33,686 bases of DNA from a virus (IMGVR_UViG_3300031851_000091:1-33686), one strand, 5' to 3'; numbered from the stretch's first letter, positions 23,991 to 30,422 are shown. A program made the numbers and translations. The notes: generated by a model from the letters alone, not told the origin.

Positions 23991-25268
23991 CTAAGCGATC
24001 CCTCGGATGTTGCGACGGATAGGTGCTCCCCAGACGTGTGTAGGCTTGTAGCCCACTGCCAGGTAGCGGAAGGAGTCAGATGCGTGTGAGGTCCAATCGT
24101 GTAGAGGTCTGCCACGCCAGTGCTTACCGTTCTCGTCCCAATCCCTGCGGTACTGCCTTAGAGCGTCAATGCCACGCTCGCACTTCTCCTGGTCAAACCA
24201 ACACTGCGGGATCATTGAGCGGACCTGCTGTATACCGTCCTCAATGCTGAGCATAGGCGCTACTATGACGTTGCTAAGGCCTAGAGACTGCAATACCTCT
24301 AGCCTAGACTTGCCAGTGCCTAGCTCCTTGACCCGGACGTCGTGCGGCAGGATATGTTGGTCGTAGGTGTAGCCTTTGCCCTGGAGCATCTGCACATAGT
24401 GATCTAGGGCGCAGCCAGAGTTCTCGTAATAGTCAATGATTCGGATCTCTTTGCCGATATACTGCGCGAACCAGATCACGGTCGTGTCGGCCATACCAAG
24501 GTCCCAAGAGGTCACCACAGCAGTAGACTTGTCGTAGGGCACAGCGCAGAGCCTGCCTTCTGTCTTAGCCTGTAGCATCTCTAGAGCGTAGTAGCTGCCC
24601 TCAACGTGGATGCGGTAGTCGCCCTCCCAGACGTGCTGATAGATGTCTGGGCGCTTCTCTAGGTCCTCTAGCCTTGCCTGCTCTAGTACATCAGGGAACC
24701 ACGGATTGTCAGACCACTGGAGTTCAGCGATCTTGGCGTCCTTTGGCGGGTCCTCACGGAATCGTTTGTGCGTTGCTGAGTTCTTGCTCTCCGGGTTCCA
24801 CGTCACCCAGATCTCTGAGTCGTGCTCTCGGACCGACGGTATGAGCTTCTGCCAGGCTGTTTCTGTAACGCTCTCTGCCTCGTCTACCCAAGCCAGTAGT
24901 AGGCGTGACTTAGATTTGAGAGAGTCTACGTTAGTGCGGAGGCCGGCGAATGCGTAGTTGATCCTGCCGTCCTTGCTGCGGATATACCGCTCACCGATCT
25001 CGTAGTAATCAGCCAGGAACGACACAGAGCTGATAGCTGCCTTAATCTCCTCGAGGGATGACTCACTGAGAGAGTTGAGGTGCTCACGACCGCAGAGGAT
25101 GATACCTGCCCTGCCCGCCTTGCCTTCCTGGTAACCCCTTAGAGCTGTCATTAGAGCGAAGGTGCGAGTCTTGCCTGATCCACGGCCACCATAGGCGCCA
25201 CGGTATCTAGCCTTGCCCTCAAACACAGGCACTAGCTTGTCGGGGATATCAATCGTCGCTGCTGTCAT
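23991..25268 (-). CDS. terL: Terminase large subunit
   Basis: This is the ATP-driven DNA packaging motor and nuclease. Walker A is GGRGSGKT at about residues 27-34, and Walker B is LLLAWVDEAE with the catalytic glutamate. A coupling-type segment VTWNPESKNS follows. The RNase H-like nuclease domain shows SWDLGMADTTVI and the terminal acidic motif HDWTSHASDSFRYL. The family resembles Terminase_3 (PBSX/P22-like). I chose ATG 25268 (MTAATIDIPD, 425 residues); an upstream TTG at 25292 would add eight residues but lacks a ribosome-binding site. It overlaps the small-subunit gene by 20 bases. Confidence 0.95.
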   Translation of the reverse strand: MTAATIDIPDKLVPVFEGKARYRGAYGGRGSGKTRTFALMTALRGYQEGKAGRAGIILCGREHLNSLSESSLEEIKAAISSVSFLADYYEIGERYIRSKDGRINYAFAGLRTNVDSLKSKSRLLLAWVDEAESVTETAWQKLIPSVREHDSEIWVTWNPESKNSATHKRFREDPPKDAKIAELQWSDNPWFPDVLEQARLEDLEKRPDIYQHVWEGDYRIHVEGSYYALEMLQAKTEGRLCAVPYDKSTAVVTSWDLGMADTTVIWFAQYIGKEIRIIDYYENSGCALDHYVQMLQGKGYTYDQHILPHDVRVKELGTGKSRLEVLQSLGLSNVIVAPMLSIEDGIQQVRSMIPQCWFDQEKCERGIDALRQYRRDWDENGKHWRGRPLHDWTSHASDSFRYLAVGYKPTHVWGAPIRRNIRGIA

Positions 25269-25641
25269 CTGCCCGCACTCCACGCAGTACAATACTGGTC
25301 GGAGCCAATGCGCCGTCAGAGCTTGTCACGTCCTGCTCAACGCGATCTGAGTAGCCGTGCTTAGTCAGTATCAGCTTGGTGATAGTCGGGTTAAAATCGC
25401 CTGTGAGACCGTTAGAGAACAGCTCCTTGGCTTGCCTTGCCATTAGGTCGTCCAAAATGTGTAAAAATTCTTCGTTTTCGGCCTTCCAATTGTATAGTGT
25501 CTTCCTTGATACATTTAGATACACAGACAATCCCTCAATGGTTGGGATCACTTCACCATGCAATAAATACTCTTTTGATGCGTATCTACCTGCCTGCTCT
25601 ATTAGAGCGTCGGTCAGCTTAGATGGGCGTCCTGCGGTCAT
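25249..25641 (-). CDS. terS: Terminase small subunit (P22 gp3-like)
   Basis: The 130-residue protein recognises packaging-site DNA and recruits the large subunit. It begins with GRPSKLTDALIEQAGRYASK and contains PTIEGLSVYLNVSRKTLYNW, an HTH, then LDDLMARQAKELFSNGLTGD with NPTITKLILTKHGYSDR. This order matches the P22 gp3-type small terminase family, associated with headful packaging. It forms an ATGA overlap with the 52-residue gene upstream and overlaps terL downstream. Confidence 0.88.
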   Translation of the reverse strand: MTAGRPSKLTDALIEQAGRYASKEYLLHGEVIPTIEGLSVYLNVSRKTLYNWKAENEEFLHILDDLMARQAKELFSNGLTGDFNPTITKLILTKHGYSDRVEQDVTSSDGALAPTSIVLRGVRADDSSDD

Positions 25642-25796
25642 AGTCTTATTCCGTAGTGGCGTTCTAGGTGACGAACTATCTTAACGATCTCGTCAAAGTA
25701 GGTTTCTCTATCGACAGGGTAGCCTTTGCTGCGTAGGACGTCTTTGATCTCGTCCCTGGTCAGCGGTATTGGCTTGCCTTCGTCGATTACTATCAT
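25638..25796 (-). CDS. Small hypothetical protein upstream of the terminase, 52 aa
   Basis: This short frame runs from ATG 25796 to a TGA that overlaps the small terminase start as ATGA, and its own start overlaps the preceding stop as ATGA, so it is one link in a coupled chain. The product (MIVIDEGKPIPLTRDEIKDV, then LRSKGYPVDRETYFDEIVKI and VRHLERHYGIRL) is charged and helical, with normal codon use. The function is unknown. Confidence 0.7.
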   Translation of the reverse strand: MIVIDEGKPIPLTRDEIKDVLRSKGYPVDRETYFDEIVKIVRHLERHYGIRL

Positions 25797-25954
25797 TTCG
25801 GTGGTTCTACGCTACTTGCCTTTTGGCTTTCGCTTTTTGCCTTTTCCGTACATGACTCAGTCTCCTGTTTGCCCTTGCCGAATATCTGGTCCCAGTTAGA
25901 CTCGAACTTGTCCTTGTCTATCTTGAGAGGCCGTCTGCCTGAACCCTTACCCAT
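25793..25954 (-). CDS. Small basic protein, 53 aa (GSGRRP type)
   Basis: The product begins MGKGSGRRPLKIDKDKFESN and continues WDQIFGKGK before a polar tail (TESCTEKAKSESQKASSVEP). Short phage proteins with a GSGRRP start and a WDxIFGK motif occur near terminase genes in other phages; their role is not known to me. GGTGA lies five bases before ATG 25954. It overlaps the upstream gene by eight bases and the next by ATGA. A 13-codon frame is nested within it. Confidence 0.7.
   Translation of the reverse strand: MGKGSGRRPLKIDKDKFESNWDQIFGKGKQETESCTEKAKSESQKASSVEPPK
25812..25853 (-). CDS. Possible nested 13-aa lysine-rich micropeptide
   Basis: Within the 53-residue gene, in another frame, an AGGAG site eight bases before ATG 25853 opens a 13-residue frame, MYGKGKKRKPKGK, ending in TAG. 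The ribosome-binding site is better than that of either overlapping neighbour, and tiny YGKK-type lysine-rich peptides are annotated in some phages. It may equally be chance in a lysine-rich region. Confidence 0.35.
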   Translation of the reverse strand: MYGKGKKRKPKGK

Positions 25955-26156
25955 ATAAGTCACCGTGCTTAGGATCTGCCGCAGGATTTACCTGCCTCGA
26001 GTGCCTGCTTACTTGGCTATGCCCGGCACATATACCTGTTGGTATCTTCTCAATCTTACCACCATTTGCTAGAAATTGCATAACTTCTTGATCTAGCTGC
26101 TTTTGCACTGATCGCTTGTCAACAAATACTGGTGTCTCTCTTCTTCTAAAATCCAT
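25947..26156 (-). CDS. Small hypothetical protein, 69 aa
   Basis: The product has VDKRSVQKQLDQEVMQFLAN followed by GGKIEKIPTG. The FLA-x-GG-x-I-x-x-IP-x-G motif recurs in short proteins of proteobacterial phages, but no function is known to me. The second half (SQVSRHSRQVNPAADPKHGD) is basic and disordered. It overlaps the primase-like gene by 11 bases and the 53-residue gene by eight. Confidence 0.65.
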   Translation of the reverse strand: MDFRRRETPVFVDKRSVQKQLDQEVMQFLANGGKIEKIPTGICAGHSQVSRHSRQVNPAADPKHGDLYG

Positions 26157-26589
26157 ATGCCTGCTCTTTAAGCGGGTTCCAATCAGAGTTGTCTATCTGA
26201 TCTATGCCCTTACGCTTTCTCTCGTCTCGTCTAGCGAGCACTACCTTAAGGTTCTTACGGTCGCTGTACTTCATTCGCTCACCGCGCTCTAAAGCCGCCT
26301 TGGCTATCATGATAAGGCCATCGTCTGCGTCCCTGGTCTTCTTGAGCATCCAGTGAGGATCGTGCAGCATCTCTCGTTTTTCGGAGAATAGCACGTCTAT
26401 CGGCAACCCTATAGCTTCTACAAGAGAACGACCGTTGGCTCCACACGAATGGCAGTGAGCCAAGACCTTACCTTCCTTCTCTACAATAGACATTGACGGA
26501 TTTTTGTCACCATGCACTGGGCAACATGCCGTATATTTGTCACCTGACTTGCGGACCTTATCAAGCCTGTCCAGAATTTCTGCGAGCAT
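26146..26589 (-). CDS. Isolated DNA primase zinc-finger protein (CHC2-like)
   Basis: The 147-residue product contains a CHC2-type zinc-binding domain of DnaG-like primases: CCPVHGDKNPSMSI with Cys23 and His26, then CHSCGANG with Cys46 and Cys49, and the linking strands VEKEGKVLAHC. A full primase would continue with an RNA polymerase/TOPRIM domain, which is absent here; the C-terminal half is a basic helical region. It overlaps the helicase gene by 29 bases. It may recognise priming sites and recruit or replace part of the host primase. Truncation of a once-larger gene is an alternative. Confidence 0.8.
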   Translation of the reverse strand: MLAEILDRLDKVRKSGDKYTACCPVHGDKNPSMSIVEKEGKVLAHCHSCGANGRSLVEAIGLPIDVLFSEKREMLHDPHWMLKKTRDADDGLIMIAKAALERGERMKYSDRKNLKVVLARRDERKRKGIDQIDNSDWNPLKEQAYGF

Positions 26590-28036
26590 GTGCCCTCCTA
26601 ATCATCTTATGCTTAATGAAGCCGAGCACGTCATCGCTCTTAGGCTTTCTTGGTATCTTGTCTATGCCTCTAGGCCAGACCTTGTATTTTTCCTTGTAGG
26701 TATATGCTGCCCAACCTTCGTTGTATCCCTGGTCAAGACTGTACCCGAGCAGCTCTTGATAGAACCGGGTCTTGTCTTCCATCGTAACCTTCTCCACTTT
26801 CTGTAGGATCTGATCGTCGTGGTAGATAGACTCATTCTTTGGTATCTCATAGCCGCAGCCAAAGCAGCGTCTGCCGGTAAACAGTGTGCTGCACTGCGGG
26901 CAGGTGTTCATTTTCGGCTCTTTCTCTTCTTTCTTTACCTGGTTCTCTTCCCTGAACTTCTTCTCTCCATCATCGAGGCTAACCGGCACGATGTCCTCTG
27001 GAAATCCATGCTTGCGAAGATTGCCACTAAAATCTAAGTAGACGCTATCTGTCTTGCCGCCCCCATCAGTGCGCCATATACGGCCTGCTCTCTGCACAAA
27101 CAGCAGTTTCGATTTCGTCGGGTACATACAGCAAAGCAAGGACACTCCAGGGTCATCGTATCCGACCGAGAGAATCATTGAGTTACACAGGAGCTGAAAG
27201 TCTCCTGCCTTGTGCGCCTCATAGAGTGCTATGCGCTCGTCCTCTGGCGTGTATCCAGATATATGCTCAGCAGTGATGCCGTTGGCGTTAAGCGCCCGAC
27301 AGAGGGCCTTAGACTGCTCTATTGATGGCGAGAAGCATATGCCACGCCTACCCTTTCCGTGCAGCTTGATATTCTCAATGACGTCACCCTCGAGGACGGT
27401 GTCGGCCTCAACAGCCTTTGCCAGTGCCTTGGGGTCATAGTCGCTGCCGCCAGTAGGTAGTGCTCTGGTCTTGAGCTTAGAGGTGTCTATCGTGTGCCCG
27501 GCGTAATAATTAGTCGGCACGAGGTAACCCTGCTTGATAAGCTCACGAGGCGTGATGGGCACTACCAGGTCATTAAAGATCTTGCCTAATCCCTTGCTCA
27601 ATGGTGTCGCGCTAAGCCCCAAGTAGTAGGTGCCAATATTCCGTCGATCCATGAGTTCCTGAAGGGCACGGTAAACGGTGTGCGCCTCGTCAATTATCAT
27701 GATCGAGTAGTCTGGGATATTCTTTTTTCGGATCAGTGTCTGGACCGAGCAGACTTGTATAAGGCTGTTGGGGTTGTAGCGGTAGTCCTGACCCTGCATG
27801 ACAGAGAAGTCAGCGCCTAGCTGCTCCAGGGCTGTGCATGCCTGAGATACGAGCTTAATGCGGTCGCATACAAAGAATCCACGCTTGCCACGCTTAGCTG
27901 CCTCCATGAGAATCCAACAGGCCACTAGCGTCTTTCCGAATCCACAGGGTGCACTTAGGATTGGTCGCTTGCCCGCAGAGAGGGATGCTCTTACCTGGTT
28001 GATCGCGTCAATTTGATGTGGTCTGAGTTCAATCAT
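26561..28036 (-). CDS. SF2 DEAD/DEAH-type helicase
   Basis: The 491-residue protein is an ATP-dependent nucleic-acid helicase of superfamily 2. It shows a Q-like RPHQIDAI start, Walker A APCGFGKT (29-36), IIDEAH (114-119), LSATP (141-145) and the motif VI QRAGRIWR (315-322). After the core comes a zinc-binding pair CPQC (379-382) and CFGC (391-394). A C-terminal domain follows with FYQELLGYSLDQGYNEGWAA and YKVWPRG, an element seen on other phage replication proteins. It starts at ATG 28036, overlapping the zinc-ribbon gene by eight bases, and is followed by the primase zinc finger. Confidence 0.92.
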   Translation of the reverse strand: MIELRPHQIDAINQVRASLSAGKRPILSAPCGFGKTLVACWILMEAAKRGKRGFFVCDRIKLVSQACTALEQLGADFSVMQGQDYRYNPNSLIQVCSVQTLIRKKNIPDYSIMIIDEAHTVYRALQELMDRRNIGTYYLGLSATPLSKGLGKIFNDLVVPITPRELIKQGYLVPTNYYAGHTIDTSKLKTRALPTGGSDYDPKALAKAVEADTVLEGDVIENIKLHGKGRRGICFSPSIEQSKALCRALNANGITAEHISGYTPEDERIALYEAHKAGDFQLLCNSMILSVGYDDPGVSLLCCMYPTKSKLLFVQRAGRIWRTDGGGKTDSVYLDFSGNLRKHGFPEDIVPVSLDDGEKKFREENQVKKEEKEPKMNTCPQCSTLFTGRRCFGCGYEIPKNESIYHDDQILQKVEKVTMEDKTRFYQELLGYSLDQGYNEGWAAYTYKEKYKVWPRGIDKIPRKPKSDDVLGFIKHKMIRRAHARRNSGQA

Positions 28037-28166
28037 TATCTACTTCATGTAACTTGCCGCCACAGAATGGGCAGGCAGTTTCGCTTGGCACTGCATCTGA
28101 ATGCATTTGATGATCGTGTCCGTTTTCACAGCTAACTATAATTAGGTCCTCTGGTGAGTAGTCCAT
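28029..28166 (-). CDS. Small zinc-ribbon protein, 45 aa
   Basis: This frame runs from ATG 28166, with a perfect GGAG site six bases upstream, to a TGA inside the helicase start (overlap ATGATTGA). The product has VSCENGHDHQMHSD followed by CPFCGGKLHE, so it contains a C...H plus CPFC zinc-ribbon pattern. It is the first gene after the tandem repeats at 28187-28251 and heads the helicase operon. It may bind nucleic acid or serve as a helicase partner. Confidence 0.75.
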   Translation of the reverse strand: MDYSPEDLIIVSCENGHDHQMHSDAVPSETACPFCGGKLHEVDND

Positions 28167-28186
28167 CAATTTCTCCAGTAATGAAA

Positions 28187-28251
28187 CTTATATGACGCAC
28201 AAAGCACTTTAATGCGCCTTATATGACGCTTTGCGACACTTTATCGCGCCT
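28187..28251. repeat. Tandem 31-bp repeats before the replication operon
   Basis: CTTATATGACGC occurs at 28187-28198 and 28218-28229, exactly 31 bases apart. Each is followed by a CACTTTA box and a GCGCCT box (near 28204-28219 and 28236-28251). Read on the minus strand each copy carries GCGTCATATAAG, whose TATAAG could be a -10 element. Two to three copies lie between the hydrolase stop and the zinc-ribbon ribosome-binding site. They could be operators, tandem promoters or iterons. Confidence 0.8.
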
Positions 28252-28645
28252 GATTGTAAAAAAGATGGCGGCCAATCTGACGACTAATGCTTAGACTTTC
28301 GATCCAGTAGGGCTGCACGTCGTCTCGGTGGTAGTAAGTAGCTCCATTCGTTATATCCACGAGATTAGGCCAATTCACCGCAATACTAAGGGCTAGTGTG
28401 TATGCCCCTTCGTCTAGTATTACTTCAGGCCTACCGTCGCAGTAATAGCTGAAATGGCACTGATTTCGGACCATGTGGCCCATCCATGTGCGGCCCTGCT
28501 TGACCACCTCGCAGGGTGAGTTCGGGAATTTGTCGGATGCTACCCTGTTCATGATGACGTTAGCCACCGCTACCTGGCCATCTAAAGGCTCAGATCGAGC
28601 CTCGAAGTAGATAGCAGTAGCGATACAGGCTATGGCGCTAATCAC
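28241..28645 (-). CDS. SleB-like cell wall hydrolase
   Basis: The product resembles the Hydrolase_2/SleB family, which cleaves peptidoglycan. AIYFEARSEPLDGQVAVANV carries the family's catalytic glutamate, followed by NRVASDKFPNSPCEVV, CHFSYYCDG and GATYYHRDDVQPYW, all hallmark segments in order. The N-terminus is hydrophobic (ISAIACIATAIYF) but may be part of the fold. I chose GTG 28645, giving a GTGA overlap and GAGGTG at good spacing (134 residues); GTG 28651 is possible. It lies in the early region, far from the lysis genes, so it may act in entry, another stage or as backup lysis enzyme. Confidence 0.88.
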   Translation of the reverse strand: MISAIACIATAIYFEARSEPLDGQVAVANVIMNRVASDKFPNSPCEVVKQGRTWMGHMVRNQCHFSYYCDGRPEVILDEGAYTLALSIAVNWPNLVDITNGATYYHRDDVQPYWIESLSISRQIGRHLFYNQAR

Positions 28646-28839
28646 TTGCACACCTCGTTGTATGTGCGCTTGTAGTCAGGCCAACCCAGAGTCTGATCGG
28701 CCTTATGGATAGCTACCATCTCACAGTACAGAGCAGTCTCGTGGCTCTCTATATCTTGATCAGTAGCACCTGCTACTAGCAACGCAGTGAACAGGGCTAG
28801 AAATGCGGTGAGGGACCAGATGGTTTGGAGTAGGCTCAT
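28642..28839 (-). CDS. Small membrane-anchored protein, 65 aa
   Basis: The product has one N-terminal transmembrane segment (IWSLTAFLALFTALLVAGAT, about residues 7-26) and a soluble part with ALYCEMVAIHKADQTLGWPD and two cysteines. Proteins with an N-terminal anchor and this YCEMV...GWPDY...C pattern are common in phages, without known function to me. It overlaps the genes on both sides by four bases, so it is co-translated with the hydrolase. Confidence 0.7.
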   Translation of the reverse strand: MSLLQTIWSLTAFLALFTALLVAGATDQDIESHETALYCEMVAIHKADQTLGWPDYKRTYNEVCK

Positions 28840-29198
28840 AGTGGCAGCTTCCCATTGTAGTGAAGATCAATGCAGCTCTGAGCGTAGGCCTTGAGAGTGT
28901 CGAACATTGCGTCGTGCAGCATTGCTTGAGCCTCTGTGCTGTCTTGCAAGGTTCCACGGAAGGCTAGCTTAAGAAGCGTCTCAGAGAGAGTGGCTGTGCA
29001 GATCTCGTTAAAGATTGCAGAGTCTAGGTGCTCGCCGCAGTCAGCGTAGCAGAACATATCAACGAGCATGCCCTGGATGTCTTCCTCAGAGACGATGTCC
29101 CAATCAATGTGGTCTTCACGCTCGTAGTGAGCTAGTCCTTCTGTCTTGAGCCACTGGATGACGTTAACGCGATGCTCGAAGTTAGTTATTGTTAGCAT
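28836..29198 (-). CDS. Hypothetical early protein, 120 aa
   Basis: I do not recognise this acidic, helical protein. It contains VIQWLKTEGLAHYEREDHID, a cysteine pair in DMFCYADCGE and many histidines. It has an excellent AAGGAG site before ATG 29198, and a perfect UUCG hairpin lies just upstream in its leader. Its ribosome-binding site (GGAGAACA) is complementary to the loop of the candidate small RNA at 30643-30725. It is probably an early host-interaction protein, by position only. Confidence 0.65.
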   Translation of the reverse strand: MLTITNFEHRVNVIQWLKTEGLAHYEREDHIDWDIVSEEDIQGMLVDMFCYADCGEHLDSAIFNEICTATLSETLLKLAFRGTLQDSTEAQAMLHDAMFDTLKAYAQSCIDLHYNGKLPL

Positions 29199-29212
29199 AA
29201 TGTTCTCCTTGA

Positions 29213-29228
29213 TGCCCCCGAAGGGGCA
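29213..29228 (-). other. UUCG-capped hairpin in the leader of the 120-aa gene
   Basis: TGCCCC and GGGGCA pair perfectly around TTCG on the minus strand. There is no T run afterwards, so it is not a normal terminator. It stands seven bases after the preceding stop codon and just before the AAGGAG site of the next gene. It may stabilise or mark the processed mRNA, or slow RNA polymerase. Confidence 0.75.
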
Positions 29229-29235
29229 AGTTAAT

Positions 29236-29403
29236 TTAAGCTTCGAGGTTTAATTCGAGAGAAGCAGCCCAAGGCTTGTTGCAGTAATAATGCGCTAGGA
29301 TTGCTGCGACAGTAGAAACGTCTGAGTTGTGAATTGCAGCGAGATTTTTAATGTTTAAATCGCCGTTGTTTAAATGAATTTCTATAATTTCTTTATCAGT
29401 CAT
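29236..29403 (-). CDS. Small hypothetical protein, 55 aa
   Basis: The frame starts at ATG 29403 with GGAG seven bases upstream and ends at TAA 29236. The product (MTDKEIIEIHLNNGDLNIKN, then LAAIHNSDVSTVAAILAHYY) looks like a small three-helix unit; the second part could be an HTH (IKNLAAIHNSDVSTVAAILA). Its DNA is more AT-rich than the neighbours. It is the first gene after the promoter at 29441-29469. A small DNA-binding regulator is possible. Confidence 0.75.
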   Translation of the reverse strand: MTDKEIIEIHLNNGDLNIKNLAAIHNSDVSTVAAILAHYYCNKPWAASLELNLEA

Positions 29404-29440
29404 GTTGTATCTCCAAGGTTATTTCGTTGCTGTTGGGATT

Positions 29441-29469
29441 ATAATGCTCTAACCAAGGACAAGTGTCAA
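29441..29469 (-). promoter_or_regulatory. Sigma70-like promoter for the 55-aa gene operon
   Basis: The minus strand has a consensus TTGACA (29469-29464). Seventeen bases downstream is CATTAT (29446-29441, 4/6). A consensus TATAAT overlaps it at 29443-29438 but at 20 bases spacing. The AT-rich 90-base gap that holds these boxes has no coding frame. It would drive the 55- and 120-residue genes, the membrane protein and the SleB-like gene. Confidence 0.55.
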
Positions 29470-29493
29470 CAGATCTGTTTACATTAATTGGCA

Positions 29494-29670
29494 TCACTTT
29501 GTATCAATTACGCGCTCTCTGAGAATCGCCTTCTCAAAGGCTTGGCACTCAGGGCAGCGCCATCCGTCCCGGTACATAACATAGGTGTCGTCTGTAGAGC
29601 GGTGATTAAATCTGATTACTTCCCCGGCTATGTCTCCGCATGGGCAGGGTTTCTGGCTTAGGTCGTCCAT
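29494..29670 (-). CDS. Small zinc-ribbon protein, 58 aa
   Basis: This frame runs from ATG 29670, with GAGG eight bases upstream, to TGA 29494. The product has KPCPCGDIAGEVIRF near the N-terminus and WRCPECQAFEKAI later, giving two C-x-C / C-x2-C zinc knuckles (Cys9, Cys11, Cys39, Cys42). This is typical for small phage zinc-ribbon proteins of unknown role. It starts three bases after the stop of the 127-residue gene. Confidence 0.75.
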   Translation of the reverse strand: MDDLSQKPCPCGDIAGEVIRFNHRSTDDTYVMYRDGWRCPECQAFEKAILRERVIDTK

Positions 29671-29672
29671 TG

Positions 29673-30056
29673 CTAGTCCCTCATGTTAGGTGGGATATAT
29701 CTCTCTATATCTGAGCCGTACTTGTTTGCTAGCTCGACGATGATCTCTCCCAGGGGTTTCATCTTTTCTATGCTGATATCCCTTAGCATTTTTAGGTCAG
29801 ACGTTTTCATATGAACTTCTACTAACTGGTATTCATTATCTTTTGGGGCCGTGAATTTGAACGTCTCTGGGAATGCAATAACATTCGACATTGATGTTTC
29901 CGCTTCCTTAGTGGCTAAGGCGTCCTCCTGAATCAGCTTTCGCTTCCACCCTTTCTTTGGCGGCCAGGATACGCCTATGCTCTCTAGGCCCTTCCTTGTG
30001 AACCCTCCTGCCGGGGTTCTAATTGATTCTATTATCTCGCTAGTTTTGTTGGTCAT
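29673..30056 (-). CDS. Hypothetical protein, 127 aa
   Basis: The N-terminal part contains TPAGGFTRKGLESIGVSWPP followed by KKGWKRKLI, a compact motif seen at the ends of some small phage proteins and resembling a helix-hairpin DNA-binding tip. The remainder has VIAFPETFKFTAP and a helical acidic end with EIIVELANKYGSDIERYIPP. It starts at ATG 30056 after GGAGAACAAT. These ten bases are exactly complementary to the first ten bases of the small-RNA loop at 30653-30662. The function is unknown. Confidence 0.7.
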   Translation of the reverse strand: MTNKTSEIIESIRTPAGGFTRKGLESIGVSWPPKKGWKRKLIQEDALATKEAETSMSNVIAFPETFKFTAPKDNEYQLVEVHMKTSDLKMLRDISIEKMKPLGEIIVELANKYGSDIERYIPPNMRD

Positions 30057-30108
30057 ATTGTTCTCCGTTTTTGTTACTAGGATTTACAGGCAGCAGTGCC
30101 CATTTTCC

Positions 30109-30278
30109 CCCGCAAACACACCTACGGCATTAGGTGTTCTTACGCTCCTCGAAAGGAAGGCCACTAGACCTGGTACTCATTACGACGATCCACAATGGTG
30201 AACCGCTCCCCCGCCAGACTTAACTGGACGTTATTTCAATGCCTAACTCACGACCTGGTGTGTGTGTGTGTTTGCGGG
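30109..30278. repeat. Long-range inverted repeat with TG tract
   Basis: CCCGCAAACACACC at 30109-30122 is the reverse complement of GTGTGTTTGCGGG at 30266-30278 plus a flanking G, with the second arm extended by extra TG units back to 30257. The arms enclose about 135 bases. They could form a large stem in RNA or a cruciform in DNA. The TG units make one arm variable in length. Confidence 0.7.
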
Positions 30279-30422
30279 TTCCTGTTGACATGGGCGGGTC
30301 AGCGCAGGAGTTTTAGGTCGCTCGTCTCTCCCATTTCTGGGGCTGATTTAAAGGGTCAGCTAACCATGAGCCAAGAGTACGTCTGGCTTTGCCGCACGGT
30401 TATGATCAAATCTGGTAGAAAG

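Noticed and set aside
25269-25292. Longer N-terminus for the large terminase from TTG 25292
   Set aside because: There is no ribosome-binding site and the added residues (MYCVECGQ) are just the small-subunit gene read in another frame.
29977-30201. Plus-strand 74-codon frame with a hydrophobic stretch
   Set aside because: It is antisense to the gene at 29673-30056, lacks a ribosome-binding site, and its hydrophobicity follows from the opposite frame.
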